From contig CAVIHU010000018.1 in assembly GCA_963642705.1 (NCBI GenBank), positions 1 to 35,946 of the forward strand: DNA of 35,946 nucleotides, read 5' to 3'. Below the pieces are notes generated by a model. That model saw nothing but the letters and a program-made list of their open reading frames with translations. It had not been told where the DNA came from and searched no databases. Positions 7,940 through 15,543 of the stretch are shown piece after piece (within the stretch, counting starts at the first letter, position 1; each line of letters opens with the position of its first letter). The position numbers and the translations under genes are program-made. The DNA is from UBA11524 sp963642705 (GTDB lineage Bacteria > Bacillota > Clostridia > Christensenellales > Aristaeellaceae).

Positions 7940-8827
7940 TCACTTGAGTTCGCTCAGCTGGATGCCGGCGACAATGTCTTCCTGGAAGTACAGATAAATC
8001 AGCAGCGTCGGAAGAATATACAGGGCGCTGCCGGCAAAAGCCACATCTGCGTTGTCGGTGCTGATTTGGTTGAACATAACCGACAGCGGCTGCAGATTCG
8101 TGTGATTCGCCAAATAGATAAGCGGCTGCTCGACCATGTTCCAGCAATCCGCGAACGACAGTGCCGCCGCCGCGCCGAGAATCGGCTTGCACACCGGCAA
8201 AATCACGTGCACAAAGCCGCGTACCGGTCCGACGCCGTCCACCATGCCCGCCTCCAGCAGCTCATTCGGAATGCTCACCATGAACTGCCTCAACAGGAAA
8301 ATGTAGAAGGGTGAGAAGCACATGGGCAGGATGACCGCCCAGCGCGTCTCCATGATGCCAAGCCAGCGCAGCACCATGACGCTCGGCGCCATCGTCACCT
8401 GGAAGGGCAGAATCATCAGAATCAGGATGCAGAAGAACATCAGGTCACGCCCATGGAATTCAAAGCGGCTCAGGCAGTACGCCGTCAGCGGCACAATCAG
8501 CGCCTGACCGGCCAGAATCGCGGCGGTGTAAACCATGCTGTTGCAGAACAGCTGCAGATACTTCGGCTCCTCGATGAAAATCTTGTAATACTGCCTGAGC
8601 GAGAACAGCGCCGGCGAATACAGCACATCCAGCCACTCCGTCGCGTCATAGCTGCCGCGCTTGTTCAGGTACGCCGTAATTTCCGAGGCAGGGAAAAAGG
8701 AATACAGAAATGTGAATACGATGGGAATCAGGACAACCGCCGACAGCAGCGTCAGCAGCAGAAACGCCATTTTTCCGCCGAAGGACAGGCGGTTATGGCG
8801 ATGACGGATTTTTTTCTTTTTCGCCAT
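7940..8827 (-). CDS. Carbohydrate-type ABC transporter permease (MalG family)
   Basis: This is a 295-aa inner-membrane permease with six predicted TM segments. The N-terminus is very basic (MAKKKKIRHRHNR), then TM1. The ATPase-docking EAA loop is clear: NELLEAGMVDGVGPVRGFVHVILPV. ATG 8827 has AGGAGG 7 nt upstream; the longer frame to the right overlaps the partner permease and lacks this support. It starts 17 nt after the MalF-type gene ends. Together they would form the heterodimeric channel fed by the two binding proteins. No ATP-binding subunit is in the window, so a shared MsmX-like ATPase would be needed. Confidence 0.92.
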   Translation of the reverse strand: MAKKKKIRHRHNRLSFGGKMAFLLLTLLSAVVLIPIVFTFLYSFFPASEITAYLNKRGSYDATEWLDVLYSPALFSLRQYYKIFIEEPKYLQLFCNSMVYTAAILAGQALIVPLTAYCLSRFEFHGRDLMFFCILILMILPFQVTMAPSVMVLRWLGIMETRWAVILPMCFSPFYIFLLRQFMVSIPNELLEAGMVDGVGPVRGFVHVILPVCKPILGAAAALSFADCWNMVEQPLIYLANHTNLQPLSVMFNQISTDNADVAFAGSALYILPTLLIYLYFQEDIVAGIQLSELK

Positions 8828-8844
8828 GATACTTCCTCCTGTCC

Positions 8845-9696
8845 TCAGGTGTTCGGCGAGCGAACCGCCTTGCTGGCGTACATCAGCGCAAAGAGCGCCA
8901 TCACGCCGAGCGCGAAGATATACGCCGCCGTTGTCACGTCCTGATACTCCAGGCGCGCGTATTTGTTGTTCATGAAGTGCTGCAGGGTATAAATGGCGTT
9001 GGACGGATATGCGCCGCCGATGAAGTAAACTTCCTTGAAAATTTTGAATGCATTGACCCACGAGAGCACAAACACCAGAAATGCCGTCGGGATAATCTGC
9101 GGCAGCGTGATGCGGAAGGACTGCGTCCACCAGCCTGCGCCCTCCAGCGCCGCGTATTCATACAGCGAGGGATGCACCGCTGAAAGCGCCGAGGAGAACA
9201 GCACGACCGAGAAGCCGACGTTCTTCCAGATGTACAGGAGGACAATCGGCACGCGCAGCGCATCGCCCTCCAGCCAGAGCACGCGTTCCATGCCCAGCGC
9301 AGCCACAAGCCGATTGATGACGCCGCCGTAGTCAAACATGAGCGTCCAGATAAGCAGCATCGCGGAGGACGGCATCAGGTACGGCAGAAGCAGGACGTTG
9401 CGGAACGGTGCCGAGCGATCCTTGAGCGTCTTGAGCATCGCCGCGAGAATAAACGAAAGAAGCCAGATGACCGGCGCACAGAGCAGGGACAGCTCCCATG
9501 TGTTCTTCATGCCGAGCTGGAACATGGCGTTCTGAATCGTCTTCTGATAGTTCGCAAAACCCACAAAATTGTTGTCAAACGAACCATCCATCAGCGAGGA
9601 ATAGATTCCCCCGAAAAACGGCACGACATAAAACAGCAGCAGCCCCGATAAGCCCGGAAGCAGCAGCAGCCATACGACCTTTTTCTTTCGAAACAT
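8845..9696 (-). CDS. Carbohydrate-type ABC transporter permease (MalF family)
   Basis: This is a 283-aa permease with six TM segments. A short basic start (MFRKKK) leads into TM1. The EAA loop reads YEYAALEGAGWWTQSFRITLP, with the family's conserved Glu-Ala-Ala and Gly. It is the short MalF form without the extra periplasmic loop of E. coli MalF, as usual for Gram-positive sugar transporters. GGGAGG lies just before the ATG. The gene follows the binding-protein gene by 78 nt, a gap filled by a large hairpin. Confidence 0.93.
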   Translation of the reverse strand: MFRKKKVVWLLLLPGLSGLLLFYVVPFFGGIYSSLMDGSFDNNFVGFANYQKTIQNAMFQLGMKNTWELSLLCAPVIWLLSFILAAMLKTLKDRSAPFRNVLLLPYLMPSSAMLLIWTLMFDYGGVINRLVAALGMERVLWLEGDALRVPIVLLYIWKNVGFSVVLFSSALSAVHPSLYEYAALEGAGWWTQSFRITLPQIIPTAFLVFVLSWVNAFKIFKEVYFIGGAYPSNAIYTLQHFMNNKYARLEYQDVTTAAYIFALGVMALFALMYASKAVRSPNT

Positions 9697-9718
9697 GGTG
9701 CCTCCCGAATCGCCGCGT

Positions 9719-9767
9719 GAGCAAGGGACAGGCAGACAGTGCCTTCCGCGTCTGCCTGCCCCTGCTC
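9719..9767 (-). promoter_or_regulatory. Large intercistronic hairpin between binding-protein and permease genes
   Basis: Two arms of about 18 nt (9719-9738 and 9750-9767) pair with few mismatches. The core CAGGCAGAC pairs with GTCTGCCTG, then GGG with CCC, then GAGC with GCTC, around a loop of about 11 nt. It has no U-tract and starts 7 nt after the stop of the binding-protein gene. Such stems protect the upstream mRNA and lower downstream expression, giving excess binding protein over permease, as with the malE-malF REP. Confidence 0.7.
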
Positions 9768-9774
9768 AAACAAA

Positions 9775-12252
9775 TTATTGGTTTTCCAGCTGAATCATGT
9801 TCAGCCGGCTGTCCATCTCCTTGATGAACTGGTCAATGGTAATCTGCTTGTCAATATAACGGGTGACAAGCGTCTGCAGACCGGAGGAATCGTCTGTGCA
9901 GTCCAGCGCAGTGGGCTTCCAGACGAACAGCGACGGCAGAATCACGTTCTGATACCGCTCGATATACTCCGGCGACACCGTGTAGCGCCCGACCTTTTCG
10001 TATTCATCGCGGTACTTGATGGTTTCCTCCAGCATCTGCTTGTAATCTGCCTTTTCCTCCTCCGAAGCGGCCTCGTACTGCTCCTGCAGCATCTCGATGT
10101 CCTCGTTGTAGGTTTCCATGTTGCTCTGGAAATACTCGTTCTCAATCGGCGTGGTATTGTCCTTGACCAGCTCAATCAGGTCGGTCTTGTCGATGGCTTT
10201 GATGACGTACTCCAGAAGCTCTCCGACCTCTTCCTTGTCGGTCGTGCGCGGATTGACGTAGTAGACTTCGACATCGCCGGTGCCCAGATAGAACTCGGTG
10301 TCCTTCGTCAAGGTCATCCTGATCATCAGCGGCGTGTTGTCATCGCCGTAGGAAATCCGGTCGTAGTATGCACCAAAGATCGATGTGCCCGAGTAAATCA
10401 GCGGAGCCTTGTAGTCGGATTCCTCGTCGCTCGTCTTCTGATTGCTCTTCTCGATGTTGTCGTAGCGCATATTTTCAAACGCCGTCACCAGCGTGCGGAA
10501 GATCGGGTCGTCGAAGTGCAGAGCCTGACCGGTTGCCTGGCAGTAGCTGTTCCACTCACGCAGGATCAGGCGGAACATGCGGTCGCGGTAGCTCTCTGTG
10601 GAGTCCAGCGGCGCGTAGTTCGGGTATTCCTCGACAAACTCATCGTTCCAGCGCGTGATGAATTCGCAAAGCTCGACCAGGTTCGTCGGCAGGTCGTCCA
10701 CCGTCAGCCCCATTTCGGTCAGCACATCGCTGTTATAGGAGAAGGAGTAGCCGCCGTAAACGGTCGTCGGCACAGCGAAAATCTTGCCATCCTCCGTCGT
10801 GACCAGGCTGCGGAACGCATCGTTCAGGCTCTCGACATACTGCTTCACCGCCGGATACACCGACAGATCCATGCAGTAGCCCTTGTTGTTCAGCGCGTCG
10901 AGGAACCAGCCGCCTGCCGGATCTTCGGTATTCGTGCTCAGGTACGCCACCGCCACGTCGGGCGTATCGGTTGTCGCGGAAAATTCCTGCGCAACCTCCT
11001 TTGCCGTGCCCGCGCCGCCGTAGTAGCTGGTCACCGCGACATCGGGGTTATTCGCTGCGTACTTGCTGATGCCGCCATAGACAGATACGTTCAGCAGGAC
11101 GAGCACGTGACCGGATGACGCATTTTCGGACAGTGTCCGCGCAAACACGCCGTTGAAAGAATCCGCGGCAACGACGCAGCTGTTGTTCACGGCTCTGACG
11201 GTGGACTGAATCGGCAGATACGCAGCGGTCACCGTCGTCTTGAAGTCCTTCGTCAGCATGACCCTCGTGCCCTTGAAGTACAGGAAGCCGTCCAACGTTT
11301 CGCTGTAGTAGATGTCTTCACCCCAGTAGAAATTGCTTTCCGCTAAGACGCTGCTGTCGATGCTTTCTGCCAGCACCTCCGCCGTATCCGTCGCCGGATC
11401 GTAGATGACAACGCGCGTACTGACCGGCTTGCCCTCTTTATCGTAATTTTCGCTGCTGTCACAATCCGAAACGATGAACTTGCCGTCCTTGTATGCGCAC
11501 ACGTTGCGTGGATTCTTGAGTGCGGAAGCCGTCCTGACGCTGCCGTCGGTCAGGCTGACAAGCTTCACCACACGCTCGTAGACGTTGTTTGTGTAGTTGT
11601 AGTTCTGAAACTGCAGTGCCAGCGTATCGCCGGAAGCCGCGTAGGTGTTCGGATTCGAATAGTAGACGTAGGCTTCTGTCTCCTCGCCTGACTCTTCATC
11701 GTAGTAGCCTTCTTCGGTCTGGAAGAAGAAGGACGTGTCCGCCATCGTCGCGACATCGGTGTAGACCGCTTTGCCGTCCTGCCCGTCAATCGTGAAGATG
11801 GTGCCGGTCAGTGCGTTGATACCGTAGAGCTTATCGCCGCTCCCCACGAGGATGGAGTAGCAGTGGCTTGCGTCCGGCAGCTCGAAATCCGCCGGCAGTG
11901 ATTCCTTCTCCATCACACCCCCGAGGCTGTTCTGCAGCTCGTCAAGTGTGCCTGCGTAATTCGTCGAGTAAAGGTACTTCGCCACAAGCGTCAAGCCGTC
12001 TTCGCCCTCGCGCCATGAAAACAGGTCGCACGTGTTCAGATCGTCATTGCACATCACAATGCGGAAGCCGTCGCCGACCGCGACGACCTTCTGCGGACGG
12101 TACACAATCTTTTTTTCCTCCGCCGTAAGCTCGCTGTTCGCCGAAGCCTCCTCTTCCGTCATGGTCGTATAGAGTGTCCTGTTTTCAGCCAGTGCGACGC
12201 ACAGCAGAAGACAGGTTGCCAGCATCATGCTGATCAGCCGCTTCATCTTCAT
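9775..12252 (-). CDS. Two-domain extracellular solute-binding protein (N-terminal beta-rich domain + SBP), paralogue A
   Basis: This 825-aa secreted protein is nearly twice the usual SBP length. Residues 1-22 are a signal peptide with a likely cleavage after VALA; there is no proper lipobox. Residues 50-375 are beta-rich repeats with propeller-like phrases (GDKLYGINALTGTIFTIDG, DGKFIVSD, RVVIYDPATDTAEVL). From about 380 a family-1-like solute-binding domain follows, with KIFAVPTTVYGG, the TNLVELCEFITRWND motif and a long helical insertion near 725-770. ATG 12252 has AAGGAGG upstream. It is homologous throughout to the next upstream gene. It presumably delivers ligand to the two permeases, but the ligand and the job of the N-terminal domain are unknown. 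Membrane attachment would need another protein. Confidence 0.85.
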   Translation of the reverse strand: MKMKRLISMMLATCLLLCVALAENRTLYTTMTEEEASANSELTAEEKKIVYRPQKVVAVGDGFRIVMCNDDLNTCDLFSWREGEDGLTLVAKYLYSTNYAGTLDELQNSLGGVMEKESLPADFELPDASHCYSILVGSGDKLYGINALTGTIFTIDGQDGKAVYTDVATMADTSFFFQTEEGYYDEESGEETEAYVYYSNPNTYAASGDTLALQFQNYNYTNNVYERVVKLVSLTDGSVRTASALKNPRNVCAYKDGKFIVSDCDSSENYDKEGKPVSTRVVIYDPATDTAEVLAESIDSSVLAESNFYWGEDIYYSETLDGFLYFKGTRVMLTKDFKTTVTAAYLPIQSTVRAVNNSCVVAADSFNGVFARTLSENASSGHVLVLLNVSVYGGISKYAANNPDVAVTSYYGGAGTAKEVAQEFSATTDTPDVAVAYLSTNTEDPAGGWFLDALNNKGYCMDLSVYPAVKQYVESLNDAFRSLVTTEDGKIFAVPTTVYGGYSFSYNSDVLTEMGLTVDDLPTNLVELCEFITRWNDEFVEEYPNYAPLDSTESYRDRMFRLILREWNSYCQATGQALHFDDPIFRTLVTAFENMRYDNIEKSNQKTSDEESDYKAPLIYSGTSIFGAYYDRISYGDDNTPLMIRMTLTKDTEFYLGTGDVEVYYVNPRTTDKEEVGELLEYVIKAIDKTDLIELVKDNTTPIENEYFQSNMETYNEDIEMLQEQYEAASEEEKADYKQMLEETIKYRDEYEKVGRYTVSPEYIERYQNVILPSLFVWKPTALDCTDDSSGLQTLVTRYIDKQITIDQFIKEMDSRLNMIQLENQ

Positions 12253-12381
12253 GGTGAACCTCCTTGATGTCGTCAATATTATTCTGCACAGGGCAGACAC
12301 TTTATTAAACGTACAGCAAAACGGATTTTTTCCATGCCGGACGAAAGTTTTTGCAAATTTACAGTTCTGTAACAATTTCAA

Positions 12382-12435
12382 GGCAGCTCCGCACAGATGA
12401 TGCGGTACGATAAACTGTGATTGTGCGGTATGGCC
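12382..12435 (+). repeat. REP-like extragenic palindrome, copy 2
   Basis: This is a roughly 54-bp element in the 188-nt gap between the two binding-protein genes, 6 nt after the stop of paralogue B. The ends CCGCACA and TGTGCGG are perfect inverted arms; the centre GGTACGATAAACTGTG matches the other copies. It could act as an mRNA-stabilising or attenuating stem. Confidence 0.65.
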
Positions 12436-12440
12436 CTAAC

Positions 12441-14795
12441 CTATTCGCCGAGCGATACCAGCAATGCGTCCGCCTGCGCGATGAATTCCTCGGTGGACAG
12501 CTCGCCGCTCGCCTTAAGCGTCATCAGGTCGCCCAGCGTATTCGCCGTATCTCGCACGAGGATGCCCGGACGCCGCAGGTAGCTGGCCGGCAGAATCGTC
12601 CGCTGATACAGCGTGATGGTGTCCGGCGCGAGTGCCCATCTGTCCGCGACTCTCAGGCGATCCGCTTCCTCCTGCAGCTCGGAAATCCTGCTTTTCAGGC
12701 TGCTCTTGTGCCAGTCTGCCGCCGTTTCAAGCTCCTGCTGCAGCGCTGCGATTTCGCTCTCGTATGATGCCGCCACCGTTGCATAAGAGGAATGCTCCAC
12801 CGGCTGCTCGTAGTCTTTGAGCAGCACGCACTGGTTTTCTTCGCTCTGCCCGGAAAGCGCCAGCGCAATCAGCTCGCTGATGAGTTCCCTGTTCTGCGTG
12901 TTCGGATTCACCATCAGCACCGTCATCTGCGTGACGCCGTGACAGAAATCCGTCTCCGGCGTCAGCGTCATCTGCAGGAAGTACCGGCTTGAATCGCTGA
13001 CGTTGTAGTTGCTGAAATTGCTGACGACCGTGCCGTTCGTCCAGATGAGCGGCTGCCTGTAGTCGCTCTCATCCTCATTGACATGCTCGTTCTGCTTCTC
13101 GATTTTGTCTGCGCGCATGTTGTCCAGCGCATCCATCATCTCGTGGAAAACCGGGTGGTCGAACGTGAGCGCCATGCCGTTTGCCTGACAGTACCCGATC
13201 CAGTCGCGCACCATCAATTCAAGCATCCGTATGCGATAATCCTCGGTTTCGTCCAGCGGCGCATACGCAGCGTATTTCTCCGTGTACTCGTCATTCCACC
13301 GCGTAATGAATTCGCACAGCTCCGTCAGGCTTGTCGGGATGTCCTCCTCCGTCATCCCGATTTTCTGCATCAGCTCCCGGTTCGCGAAGAATCCGCCCGT
13401 ACTCGTTGCGTTTAGCGGCAGAGCGTACATTTTACCGTCCTTCATGACAGCATCGCGGAACACCGTATTCAGCCGTTCGCCGTACATGACCGCATCCTCG
13501 CAGAAGGACAGATCCGCCAGTGCTTCCTTTTCCAGCAGCGCGTCCAGCGCCCATCTTCCATCCGTCTCACCAATGCTGTCTCTGAGCGTCATAAGGATAA
13601 TATCCGGCGCGTCCTCCTGCGCGAAAGCATCTGTAATCTCCCTGGCCGTCAGTCGTACCGTTGATTCCGTTTCCTGCGCGAGGCTGACCTCCGGATGCTT
13701 TTCCACGAATTCAGTGTAGACCTCCGCTTCCAGCCCGTCAATGCCCCAAATCCGCAGCGTTGCATCCGCAGAGGCGTTCCTGTCGCGCACATAGACACTG
13801 GTGAATGTCGTGCCGATGATGCTGTTTTCCGTGCAGGCGACATAGACGCAGGCTTCGGGCAGTGTCGCCAGTGCCTGACCGGTCGCAAAATCCGTTGTCG
13901 CAACGACCTGCTGCTGCCGCGCTGCCAGATACGCGCCGCTGTCCGTGTCGTATATGCCTTCCTCCCACTTACCGATGGTCACGTTCTCCTGCAGCAGCGT
14001 CTGCGTATCGCTTGCGGCATCATACACGTACAAATCGCAGAGGGTCCCGTTTTCTTCGTTTGAAATCCACAAAAGCGCCTGACCCGGCTTCCAGTCATAC
14101 GCCATCATCAGCCGTTCAGTCGGAATGCGGCGGATGCTTCCGTCCGTCAGGTCGAATGTCATCAGGATGTCATACTCCCCGCCGAATGAATAGAGCAGCA
14201 TGGTATTCTCCCACACGCGCAGCGGTCTCAGCGTCCGCCGGTAGGCTCCCTGTTCGCTGTCCGTATTGTCGTTCCACAGCAGCTCGTCATCCGCAATCGT
14301 TACGACATCGTGAAAGGCAACGCCGTCTGCCGTTTCCTCGATGGTGAACACGAGGTTGTTCAGTTCATTGTAGCCGTAGAGTGTTTCACCGTCACTGACA
14401 ATAAAGGACAGCGCGTGGGTCAGATCCGGCATTTCGTAGAGCGGAATGCTGCTCATCCTCACCTCGCACGCCTCCGCCGCCTCCGCCATGCTGCCGGCGT
14501 TCGATGCGTAGTAAATGCCGTCCGCGATGCAGCGCATCTCTGTCATGCCGTCCTGCCAGAAGAACAGCGAGATGCCTCTGTATGCGCTGTCATACGCCAT
14601 GATGACCACGCCGCCCATCGCCCGAACCATCCTGCGGAAAAGCAGATAATCATTCCGCGACGGATAGTGATTCGTGTCGATTGTGTTTGTCCCGGTGGGA
14701 TACGTATAGAGCCGCAGGTTATCCGCAATGGCGCAGGAAGTGAAAAGCAGCAGCGTCAGTGCGAGCGCCGTCATCCGCCTTAGCAAGGCCCGCAT
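12441..14795 (-). CDS. Two-domain extracellular solute-binding protein, paralogue B
   Basis: This is a 784-aa paralogue of the neighbouring 825-aa protein with the same two-part layout. The N-terminus is a signal peptide (residues 1-24) that either ends in AIA|DN or uses FTSC as a non-standard lipobox (Cys21). Residues 45-340 are beta-rich, with GETLYGYNELNNLVFTI aligning with the equivalent motif in paralogue A. The binding domain starts near 345 (LRIWGIDGLEAEVYTEF) and contains KMYALPLNATSTGGFF and SLTELCEFITRWND. The shared motif ELCEFITRWND and matching domain borders show tandem duplication followed by strong divergence. ATG 14795 has GAAGGAGG upstream and is 21 nt after the small membrane gene. 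Two paralogous binding proteins for one permease pair suggests different ligands or a heteromeric receptor. Confidence 0.83.
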   Translation of the reverse strand: MRALLRRMTALALTLLLFTSCAIADNLRLYTYPTGTNTIDTNHYPSRNDYLLFRRMVRAMGGVVIMAYDSAYRGISLFFWQDGMTEMRCIADGIYYASNAGSMAEAAEACEVRMSSIPLYEMPDLTHALSFIVSDGETLYGYNELNNLVFTIEETADGVAFHDVVTIADDELLWNDNTDSEQGAYRRTLRPLRVWENTMLLYSFGGEYDILMTFDLTDGSIRRIPTERLMMAYDWKPGQALLWISNEENGTLCDLYVYDAASDTQTLLQENVTIGKWEEGIYDTDSGAYLAARQQQVVATTDFATGQALATLPEACVYVACTENSIIGTTFTSVYVRDRNASADATLRIWGIDGLEAEVYTEFVEKHPEVSLAQETESTVRLTAREITDAFAQEDAPDIILMTLRDSIGETDGRWALDALLEKEALADLSFCEDAVMYGERLNTVFRDAVMKDGKMYALPLNATSTGGFFANRELMQKIGMTEEDIPTSLTELCEFITRWNDEYTEKYAAYAPLDETEDYRIRMLELMVRDWIGYCQANGMALTFDHPVFHEMMDALDNMRADKIEKQNEHVNEDESDYRQPLIWTNGTVVSNFSNYNVSDSSRYFLQMTLTPETDFCHGVTQMTVLMVNPNTQNRELISELIALALSGQSEENQCVLLKDYEQPVEHSSYATVAASYESEIAALQQELETAADWHKSSLKSRISELQEEADRLRVADRWALAPDTITLYQRTILPASYLRRPGILVRDTANTLGDLMTLKASGELSTEEFIAQADALLVSLGE

Positions 14796-14816
14796 AAGCT
14801 TCCTCCTTCTCGCGCA

Positions 14817-15344
14817 TCAGAGTCCGGACAGTGCCGTGCTCAGCTCCTGCAGCGCGTTCGACAGGCTCGTCTGGTTTTCCACCGTGCTCATGCCGGTAAT
14901 CAGCGTGTTGGAATACGCGTCCATGATCGTGTAAAGCTCGTCAATCAGCGTTGAGCTGACGTAGGCGTGGTTCTCTCCGTCCTGCAGCATCTTCATATCA
15001 TTGATGACGTCGATCGCATGCACGTCCGCGCGGATTTTGCCCAGGATGCCGGCAGAAGAGGTGCTTGCGGTTCGGCTGAGCGTCGAGCACAGTGCCACGG
15101 CATCCGCGCATTCCGCCTTCATCATCGAGATATTCCGTGAATTTGCCTGCGACACCTTTGCCGTCATCACCGAGCCGAACACCACAGACGCCGCGAGCAG
15201 CGCCAGCAGAATCAGAATCACGATTCCCCTGCCGCGCGGTGCCGGCATCGGCGTTACGCTCGGATGATTCTTCCGATCCGTCGTATATCCGCTCTTAACC
15301 CATCGTTCCATGATCTTTATCGTCTCCGTTTCCCGTATTTCCAT
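14817..15344 (-). CDS. Single-pass membrane protein of unknown function, first gene of the transport cluster
   Basis: I do not recognise a family. The 175-aa protein has a basic, Pro-rich cytoplasmic N-terminus (about 1-39), one strong TM segment (40-62) and a mostly helical outer domain of about 110 residues rich in Ser, Thr, Ala and Met. Its size and helical look recall small extracellular sensor or four-helix-bundle domains, but no signalling domain is attached. The start is unsure: ATG 15344 is close to the predicted transcription start and lacks a ribosome site; ATG 15311 (removing 11 residues) has GGAGA about 11 nt upstream and is likely better. As the lead gene it is probably a dedicated accessory of the binding-protein/permease set. 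Confidence 0.7.
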   Translation of the reverse strand: MEIRETETIKIMERWVKSGYTTDRKNHPSVTPMPAPRGRGIVILILLALLAASVVFGSVMTAKVSQANSRNISMMKAECADAVALCSTLSRTASTSSAGILGKIRADVHAIDVINDMKMLQDGENHAYVSSTLIDELYTIMDAYSNTLITGMSTVENQTSLSNALQELSTALSGL

Positions 15345-15377
15345 GCCGGATTATGCACAGGGCACATACCCGCTTTT

Positions 15378-15406
15378 ATTGTACCATAGAATCGTTTTTT
15401 CGTAAA
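15378..15406 (-). promoter_or_regulatory. Promoter of the transport/envelope cluster
   Basis: On the minus strand the -35 is TTTACG (15401-15406) and the -10 is TACAAT (15378-15383), with a 17-bp spacer. It precedes a run of seven same-strand genes ending at the terminator at 4857-4899. The only large gap in that run is 188 nt at 12253-12440, where an additional weak promoter cannot be excluded. Confidence 0.72.
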
Positions 15407-15485
15407 GCGAACGACCGCAACGTTTACAATGCGGATGCTTTATATAAAACGCATGCCCACAGCGCGTTCATTTCCCCTGTTCGCC

Positions 15486-15514
15486 TTGCGGGACGGAAAC
15501 GCATGTGCTATACT
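15486..15514 (+). promoter_or_regulatory. Promoter of uvrA
   Basis: The -35 is TTGCGG (15486-15491) and the -10 is TATACT (15509-15514), spacer 17 bp. AGGAGG at 15529-15534 precedes the ATG by 9 nt. I found no canonical Gram-positive LexA site (GAAC-N4-GTTC) between it and the divergent cluster promoter. Confidence 0.75.
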
Positions 15515-15543
15515 AATCCCCTGTAAACAGGAGGAACACCACC

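Noticed and set aside
7940..9130. A 396-codon version of the MalG-type permease
   Set aside because: The extra 101 codons overlap the MalF-type gene in another frame. ATG 8827 has an AGGAGG and begins the family's usual N-terminus.
9739..11118. Long open frame (459 codons) on the plus strand across the 825-aa binding-protein gene
   Set aside because: It is antisense to a well-supported gene with signal peptide and ribosome site. Its translation is rich in Arg, His, Val and Leu, as expected for a GC-rich antisense shadow, and it has no ribosome site or domain.
15407..15485. LexA/SOS operator upstream of uvrA
   Set aside because: GAAC and GTT-like words occur, but not in the GAAC-N4-GTTC arrangement of Gram-positive SOS boxes.
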